NCBI GenBank assembly: GCA_021816465.1 | Contig: JAKAYF010000006.1 | Span: 1 to 50,283 of the forward strand | Source of the DNA: Nitrospirota bacterium | GTDB lineage: Bacteria; Nitrospirota; Leptospirillia; Leptospirillales; Leptospirillaceae | Reading direction: 5' to 3' | Length of the DNA stretch: 50,283 nucleotides | Part shown: in pieces, positions 43,744 to 50,283 of the stretch | Numbering within the stretch: the first letter of the stretch is position 1 | Layout of the letters: every line of letters starts with the position of its first letter | Made by a program: the position numbers and the translations under genes | Notes under the pieces: generated by a model | Told to the model about the DNA's origin: nothing | The model's database searches: none | The model's input: the letters and a program-made list of their open reading frames with translations, nothing else

Positions 43744-44478
43744 GTGAACGGGAATCCCCTCGAGGAATTTTTTCTTCACCCAATTCTGAAAATGCACCTG
43801 TTCGGGTTCGATATATCGATAACTCAGGCTGTTATGGCCATGTGGGTGATTACAGGTGTAGCCATTGTTATTGCTTCAGTCCTCCAGTCGGGTGCTTCCG
43901 TCGTTCCGGGAAAGCTCCAAAGCCTTGTCGAGATGCTTTACGAGACAATGGTTAAGGTGGTTGATGAAAACATTGGAGAAGAGAAGAGGAAAACTTATCT
44001 TCCGTGGATTCTGACCATATTCCTGTTTGTATTTCTCGGAAATTTCATCGGTCTCGTTCCTGGCTCGTTTACGATTACAAGCGAACTCCTTATTACGGGA
44101 ATGCTGGCTTTGGGCGTCTATCTGGTCAGTCTCATTGTCGGGTTTGCAACGCATGGTGTGAAATTTCTTTCGATCCTTGTCCCGGAAGGTGTTCCAGGGT
44201 GGATGCTGCCGTTGATTATTCCGATTGAAATCATTTCCCAGCTGGCTCGACCCTTGTCGTTGGCCGTTCGTCTTTTTGCCAATATGACTGCAGGTCATAC
44301 GATCCTTTTTGTTCTCTTTTCGCTCACGGGAGCGCTGGCCATCTATCTGAAATGGCTGCCGTTCTCAATATCCGTGGTCCTCTACCTACTTGAGGTCCTG
44401 GTCGCCTTTATTCAGGCGTATATTTTTGCCATCCTGTCAGCGGTCTATCTGGGGCAGGCTGTCAAACTCAACCACTGA
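43744..44478 (+). CDS. atpB: ATP synthase F0 subunit a
   Basis: The protein has 244 residues from GTG 43744 (NGNPLEEFFLHPIL), with GGAG five bases upstream; the track's start adds 14 residues without a site. The essential Arg lies in ISQLARPLSLAVRLFANMTAG, and the protein has about five spans, including YLLEVLVAFIQAYIFAILSAVYLG. It forms the proton half-channels against the c-ring. Confidence 0.95.
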   Translation: MNGNPLEEFFLHPILKMHLFGFDISITQAVMAMWVITGVAIVIASVLQSGASVVPGKLQSLVEMLYETMVKVVDENIGEEKRKTYLPWILTIFLFVFLGNFIGLVPGSFTITSELLITGMLALGVYLVSLIVGFATHGVKFLSILVPEGVPGWMLPLIIPIEIISQLARPLSLAVRLFANMTAGHTILFVLFSLTGALAIYLKWLPFSISVVLYLLEVLVAFIQAYIFAILSAVYLGQAVKLNH

Positions 44479-44511
44479 AATACCCGATAAACGGAAAACG
44501 GAGGAATTGTA

Positions 44512-44742
44512 ATGGATGTTCATGCTGCTGCTTTGATTGGTATGGGTGCTGCCGCAATTGGTGTGGCCGGATCAGGTGCTGGAATCGGCTATATCTTCGG
44601 AAAGATGATCGAGGCAGTTGCCCGCCAGCCAGAGGCTGAGGCTAGGGTGTCAAAATACATGTGGCTGGGCTTTGCGTTGTCAGAAGCCGTTGCCCTTTAT
44701 GCCCTTGTTATTGCGTTCATCATCATGGGTCTCCGTTCTTAA
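44512..44742 (+). CDS. atpE: ATP synthase F0 subunit c
   Basis: The 76-residue hairpin of two membrane helices has the glycine-rich first helix (AAAIGVAGSGAGIGYIFGKM), the polar loop EAVARQPEAEARV and the ion-carrying Glu in FALSEAVALYALVIAF. The residues after Glu are not those of sodium-type rings, so protons are expected. GGAGG precedes ATG 44512. Confidence 0.97.
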   Translation: MDVHAAALIGMGAAAIGVAGSGAGIGYIFGKMIEAVARQPEAEARVSKYMWLGFALSEAVALYALVIAFIIMGLRS

Positions 44743-44759
44743 GTCGGAAAACCGGGGTT

Positions 44760-44791
44760 GGATCATCCTGACGACAATGTCCGGATGATCC
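44760..44791 (+). repeat. Perfect 9-bp inverted repeat between atpE and atpF
   Basis: GGATCATCC and GGATGATCC pair exactly around 14 bases, 18 bases past the atpE stop. It probably forms an mRNA hairpin that could protect the upstream atpE message. Confidence 0.5.
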
Positions 44792-44809
44792 CGATGGAAG
44801 GGAGCAAAA

Positions 44810-45325
44810 GTGCCTCAGTTTGATCAGACTTTTTTTTCATCACTGACCTTCTGGTCTGTGCTTTCTTTTGTTTTGATGCTTTTGATTGTTCGCCGGTATC
44901 TTCTGCCATCTTTGTCCAAGGTTCTTGATGAGCGGCGTCAGAAAGTATTGGGTGATCTTCAGGCCGCCGAAAAAGCACGGAAGGAGTCGGAGCGCCTTCT
45001 TGAGGAACATCGCCAGCTTCTTGCCCAAGCGAAAGGGCAGGCGGATGCTATCTTGCATCAGGCGGAAGAAATGGCGCGTGTCATTCGGGAAGAGAAGCAG
45101 AGAGAGACTCTTATTGAAGTAGATAACCGGCTGAAAAAAGCTGAAGCCCAGATCAAAAGTGATGTCGAGCGCGTAAGGAACGAACTTAAAAAGGAAACTG
45201 TCTCTCTGGTTGTTCGTGGCATTGAGAGCGTTCTTGAGGAAAGCCTTTCTGAATCTCAGAAAATGATGTTTATCAACAGGGCAATCCGGGCAATTGATAC
45301 CCGTGAACCAAAGAAGGTCGGATGA
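44810..45325 (+). CDS. atpF: ATP synthase F0 subunit b
   Basis: The 171-residue protein starts at GTG 44810 after GGAAGGGAG. One N-terminal span (LTFWSVLSFVLMLLIVRRYLLP) leads into a long charged coiled coil (LLEEHRQLLAQAKGQADAIL). This is the peripheral stalk. There is only one b gene, so a homodimer is expected. Its end overlaps atpH by four bases. Confidence 0.95.
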   Translation: MPQFDQTFFSSLTFWSVLSFVLMLLIVRRYLLPSLSKVLDERRQKVLGDLQAAEKARKESERLLEEHRQLLAQAKGQADAILHQAEEMARVIREEKQRETLIEVDNRLKKAEAQIKSDVERVRNELKKETVSLVVRGIESVLEESLSESQKMMFINRAIRAIDTREPKKVG

Positions 45326-45885
45326 ACAGGCGTTTGCGAGCCCGTGAAGGGACGAAAATACTTATGGCGATGCTTCGTTCCCGCATTGGGGTTGACGAGG
45401 TCATGTTTGATCGCTATTTCGATTTTTTGTTAGGGCTTAGTGACATTCGACATAATCGCACTGTCAGGACAGTGAGTATGAGTGCTTCGATCCCATTGGC
45501 TGAAAAACTGGCTTTCTTTTCCCGTTTGCCTCGTACTGCATCTCTTGGGACCGATGATGGTCTGAGAAACGCACTTGTCCTTATTATTTTGTTCGACCTG
45601 TGGGCTTCTTTGCCAAAAATCATTTCAGGAATGAGAGATGAGTATTTTGCGAGATCCGGGCAGGTTGAGATCATGATCAGTTCTGCCGGAGCTCTTTCAG
45701 ACGAAGAGCGGAAAAATGTATTGGATCGCTTGAAGGAACAGTTGGGTGGAAAGAATGTCAGGCCAGTCTGGCTAGTCGAGCCGGATCTGAAGGCAGGACT
45801 TGTTCTGAGAATGGGAACCCAGGTATGGGATGGGAGCCTGAAAGGGCGTCTCGCGAGAATGGAATTGGACCTTCTTCTGGCGTAA
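45322..45885 (+). CDS. atpH: ATP synthase F1 subunit delta
   Basis: The 187-residue protein is diverged: the N-terminal helical domain is recognisable by position and helix pattern, and the C-terminal end by [32 protein letters not shown], the family signature. ATG 45322 overlaps the atpF stop (ATGA). It joins F1 to the peripheral stalk. Confidence 0.9.
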   Translation: MNRRLRAREGTKILMAMLRSRIGVDEVMFDRYFDFLLGLSDIRHNRTVRTVSMSASIPLAEKLAFFSRLPRTASLGTDDGLRNALVLIILFDLWASLPKIISGMRDEYFARSGQVEIMISSAGALSDEERKNVLDRLKEQLGGKNVRPVWLVEPDLKAGLVLRMGTQVWDGSLKGRLARMELDLLLA

Positions 45886-45916
45886 GCCGGGAGATGAACG
45901 GGGAGATGATAAAGCT

Positions 45917-47419
45917 TTGAAAAGCACAGACATCACAAATGATATTTTAAAAAGTCTTGGTGAAATCAAGGCAGGGGTAGTCGCAGAAGATCGGGGGACG
46001 GTTCTTCAGTCTGGTGACGGTATTATCCGACTGTCTGGTCTTGGCGGAGCTATGGCCGGTGAAATTCTTGAGATTGTAAAAGGGGGCAAGGCTCTAGTCC
46101 TCAATCTTGAGGAGAATGAGGTCGGTGCTGCTCTTCTGGAATCCGATGAAGGTGTTGTCGCCGGTGATGAAGTCCGGACTACGGGGAAGGTCATGGAAGT
46201 TCCGGTGGGACCAGAGCTCATCGGTCGGGTAGTCAATGCACTTGGCCAGCCGATCGATGGTAAGGGACCCATTAATGCAACGCTGTCTTCTCCGATTGAA
46301 AAGATCGCTCCGGGAGTGGCCACCCGAAAATCGGTTGGTGTTCCCCTCCAGACCGGAGTAAAGGCTATCGATGCGATGATTCCGGTGGGTCGCGGACAGA
46401 GGGAACTGATTATCGGTGACCGCCAGACAGGAAAAACGACTATTGCTCTTGATGCGATTATCAATCAAAAAGGCCAGAACGTGATTTGCGTATATGTCGC
46501 GATCGGTCAAAAAGCCTCAAGCATCGTGAATGCCGTGAATATCCTCGAAAAAAGCGGGGCAATGGAATATACGATCGTTCTATCGGCATCTGCAGCAGAA
46601 TCAGCGGCGCTTCAGTACATTGCTCCCTATTCTGGCTGTGCAATGGGAGAGTATTTCCGCGATCGTGGACAGGATGCCCTGATTGTATACGATGACCTTA
46701 CCAAGCATGCCTGGGCCTATCGCCAACTTTCCCTTCTTATGCGCCGGCCGCCGGGTCGAGAAGCCTATCCTGGAGACGTTTTTTATCTTCATAGCCGATT
46801 GCTTGAGCGGGCTGCCCGATTGAATGAGGAAAATGGGGGTGGTTCACTTACGGCCCTTCCGATCATTGAAACCCAGGCTGGTGACGTGTCTGCTTATGTT
46901 CCGACAAATGTCATCTCTATTACCGATGGGCAGATCTACCTTGAAACGGATCTTTTTTATTCAGGAATCCGTCCAGCTATCAACCCCGGTATTTCTGTTT
47001 CCAGGGTTGGAGGAGCAGCTCAGATCAAGGCCATGAAGCAGGTTGCCGGAAAGCTTCGTCTCGATATGGCGCAGTTCAGGGAACTCGCTGCTTTTGCCCA
47101 ATTTGCATCGGACCTCGATAAAACAACCAGAGACCAGATTGAGCGGGGCCTCAGGTTGACCGAAATTTTAAAACAGCCGAACTATTCGCCCCTTTCTGTT
47201 GAAAAGCAGGTTGCGATTATCTATGCGGGAACGAATGGTTATCTTGACTCGATTAAACCTGACAGCGTCTCCCGGTTTGAGAAAGAATTTTTTCTTTATG
47301 TCGAGGCCAATGATCCTGGAATCCTCGATGCCATCAGGAATGAAAAGGTTATTTCTGATGCAACCGGGGAAAAGCTCAAAAACGCATTGAAATCTTTCGT
47401 CACCATGTTCAAGGAGTAA
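45917..47419 (+). CDS. atpA: ATP synthase F1 subunit alpha
   Basis: The 500-residue protein starts at TTG 45917, with GGGGAG 11 bases upstream. It has Walker [14 protein letters not shown] near residue 170, the family block [30 protein letters not shown] in pieces, and [22 protein letters not shown]. It is the non-catalytic nucleotide-binding partner of beta. Confidence 0.98.
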   Translation: MKSTDITNDILKSLGEIKAGVVAEDRGTVLQSGDGIIRLSGLGGAMAGEILEIVKGGKALVLNLEENEVGAALLESDEGVVAGDEVRTTGKVMEVPVGPELIGRVVNALGQPIDGKGPINATLSSPIEKIAPGVATRKSVGVPLQTGVKAIDAMIPVGRGQRELIIGDRQTGKTTIALDAIINQKGQNVICVYVAIGQKASSIVNAVNILEKSGAMEYTIVLSASAAESAALQYIAPYSGCAMGEYFRDRGQDALIVYDDLTKHAWAYRQLSLLMRRPPGREAYPGDVFYLHSRLLERAARLNEENGGGSLTALPIIETQAGDVSAYVPTNVISITDGQIYLETDLFYSGIRPAINPGISVSRVGGAAQIKAMKQVAGKLRLDMAQFRELAAFAQFASDLDKTTRDQIERGLRLTEILKQPNYSPLSVEKQVAIIYAGTNGYLDSIKPDSVSRFEKEFFLYVEANDPGILDAIRNEKVISDATGEKLKNALKSFVTMFKE

Positions 47420-47422
47420 CAA

Positions 47423-48301
47423 GTGGCGTCACTTCGTTCAATCAGAACACGAATCAAGTCCGTCAAAAATACGCGGCAAATCACCAAGGCTATGGAAATG
47501 GTGGCTTCAGCCAAGATGAGACGGGCTCAGCAAAGAGTTCTGGATACAAGGCCCTATGCCGACAGGATCCATGAGATTCTTGTGAGAATGGGAACGAGGT
47601 CCAGCTTCTCGGATCATCCATACTTTCAGATCAAGCCAGTCAAGAAAGTTGGTATTATCCTTGTGTCAACAGACAGGGGCCTTTGTGGTCCGATTAACTC
47701 GAATTTGTTCCGCTCCATTCTTAAATTCATGGGAGAGCGTCCAGGGATTGAATTCGAGTTTGTGACGATCGGGAAAAAAGGGCGGGATTTTGTACGAAGA
47801 TCAGGAAAGAAGCTCGTCGGTGTTGTTGAGGGAGTCAAGGATCGTGGCCCGATCACGGAAATTCTTCCGGCAACACAGGTGGTGATCGAAGAGTTCGCGG
47901 ACAAGGGAGAGTGGCAGGAGGTTTGGATCTTTTACACTCAGTTCGTTTCCATCATGAGCCAGAAGCCCATGATGGAACGAATTCTTCCGATCAAGCCCGA
48001 ACACCTCAAACCAACGGAAGGTGCAGGTTTGACGGGCGACTATTTGTATGAGCCTGATGACAGCCGAGAGATCCTTGATGTCCTTTTACCCAGATATTTT
48101 GAGACGATCATTTTCCAACGGGTTCTTGAAAATTTTGCAAGTGAATACAGCGCAAGAATGGTTGCGATGAAAAACGCGACAACAAACGCCAAAGAGGTGA
48201 TTTACGGGTTAACACTCACCTACAACAAGTTGCGTCAGGCAAATATTACGAAAGAAATCTCGGAAATCTCATCTGGGGCGGAAGCGATCCAGCAGGGATA
48301 A
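47423..48301 (+). CDS. atpG: ATP synthase F1 subunit gamma
   Basis: The 292-residue protein starts at GTG 47423, three bases after the atpA stop. The N-terminal coil (RTRIKSVKNTRQITKAMEMV) and C-terminal coil (ARMVAMKNATTNAKEVI) form the rotor shaft; STDRGLCGPINSNLFR is the conserved central block. Confidence 0.97.
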   Translation: MASLRSIRTRIKSVKNTRQITKAMEMVASAKMRRAQQRVLDTRPYADRIHEILVRMGTRSSFSDHPYFQIKPVKKVGIILVSTDRGLCGPINSNLFRSILKFMGERPGIEFEFVTIGKKGRDFVRRSGKKLVGVVEGVKDRGPITEILPATQVVIEEFADKGEWQEVWIFYTQFVSIMSQKPMMERILPIKPEHLKPTEGAGLTGDYLYEPDDSREILDVLLPRYFETIIFQRVLENFASEYSARMVAMKNATTNAKEVIYGLTLTYNKLRQANITKEISEISSGAEAIQQG

Positions 48302-49738
<1,437 letters not shown>

Positions 49739-49739
49739 T

Positions 49740-50186
49740 ATGTCATTTCAGTTGACTCTTGTCACTCAAGAAAAGTCTCTCTTGACCGAGGTTGTGGATT
49801 TTGTTCAGGCTAAGGGTGTGGAGGGGGAGTTCGGAGTTCTTACCGGTCATACTCCTTTTCTGACTTTGCTTGATGTTGGTGAGTTTATTGTCAAAAAAGG
49901 TGAATCCACATACGCTTATTTCGTAGCGGGGGGGATCGTTGAGGTTCTCCCTCATCAGGTAACAGTCCTTGCTGATATCGTTGAACGTGCGGACGAGATT
50001 GATGCCGGTCGGGCTGAAAAAGCAAGAAACAATGCTGAGAAAGCTTTGAAAGAACCATTGGCGGAAGATTCCAGGCTTCTCTATCTGCAGGCTTTTCGCA
50101 GGGCATCAGTCCGATTGCGTATCGTGGCAAGAAGGTCTGCTCCAGGAGGTAACATCAACACACCGCCTGGTACGGGTCCAAACTAG
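49740..50186 (+). CDS. atpC: ATP synthase F1 subunit epsilon
   Basis: The 148-residue protein has the N-terminal beta sandwich (VEGEFGVLTGHTPFLTLLDVG, FVAGGIVEVLPHQVTVLAD) and a C-terminal helical part (DAGRAEKARNNAEKAL) that in the family restrains ATP hydrolysis. It starts one base past the atpD stop. The final RRSAPGGNINTPPGTGPN tail is an extension beyond the usual end. Confidence 0.95.
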   Translation: MSFQLTLVTQEKSLLTEVVDFVQAKGVEGEFGVLTGHTPFLTLLDVGEFIVKKGESTYAYFVAGGIVEVLPHQVTVLADIVERADEIDAGRAEKARNNAEKALKEPLAEDSRLLYLQAFRRASVRLRIVARRSAPGGNINTPPGTGPN

Positions 50187-50230
50187 ATTCTGTGATTTTA
50201 TGAGATCCCTCAATTTATCGGGGGGATATG

Positions 50231-50262
50231 AAAGGGAGGCTGCTCACAGCCTCCCTTTTTTG
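50231..50262 (+). terminator. Strong rho-independent terminator of the atp operon
   Basis: GGGAGGCTG-CTCA-CAGCCTCCC, flanked by AAA and TTTTTT, 45 bases past the atpC stop. Confidence 0.93.
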
Positions 50263-50283
50263 TTTATCAGACAGGATGTCAAG

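Overview
The window is a stretch of bacterial chromosome with Gram-negative features: a BamD-type lipoprotein, an AsmA-like protein, several lipobox proteins and a bifunctional PBP1A. A four-gene pyruvate:ferredoxin oxidoreductase set, an NtrY/NtrX pair, very large PAS/GAF/GGDEF proteins and moderate GC suggest a chemolithoautotrophic Nitrospirota member, most like Leptospirillum. That assignment is inference from gene content; no 16S or ribosomal protein gene is present to prove it.

Layout. 1-3.6 kb: the 5' part of a LuxR-like regulator running off the left edge (missed by the ORF track because it has no stop in the window), then two lipoprotein genes. 3.67-5.09 kb: an IS element with perfect 20-bp terminal inverted repeats. 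5.09-5.73 kb: an AT-rich intergenic region ending in a GC-rich structured leader. 5.7-12.9 kb: two consecutive multi-sensor diguanylate cyclases; the second seems to carry a globin-like domain after GGDEF. 13.0-16.96 kb: periplasmic protein, queA, a tandem DUF1844 protein and an AsmA-like protein. 16.97-20.6 kb: ntrY-ntrX. 20.6-23.3 kb: a KAS III gene (minus), bamD, the siroheme dehydrogenase, a small membrane protein and tRNA-Leu(GAG).

23.5-30.3 kb is a minus-strand carbon-metabolism block: tpiA, a phosphotransacetylase-family gene, then porG-porA-porB and a fused FAD reductase/ferredoxin (PorD-like), with overlapping por reading frames. 30.4-32.6 kb is a patchwork: a tnpB fragment, a DUF6941-like gene, pyrE, a probable ~220-nt noncoding RNA with its own promoter and terminator, and a 50-aa membrane peptide. 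32.9-41.6 kb: PBP1A, gap-pgk-secG, and a peptide-type ABC transporter with binding protein and two permeases but no ATPase. 41.9-43.0 kb: gph and a convergent DUF4149 gene. 43.2-50.26 kb: a complete F-type ATP synthase operon (atpI-like, B, E, F, H, A, G, D, C) bounded by a good promoter and a strong terminator.

Together the block combines C2/C3 carbon metabolism (POR, phosphotransacetylase, TpiA, GAPDH, PGK, Gph), energy conversion (ATP synthase), envelope building (BamD, AsmA-like, PBP1A, SecG) and signalling (c-di-GMP, NtrYX). The least explained items are the candidate sRNA at 32.16-32.38 kb, the structured leader before the first GGDEF gene, the globin-like tail of the second GGDEF protein, two genes that look leaderless, and a hairpin that may bridge a distant Shine-Dalgarno to the gph start.
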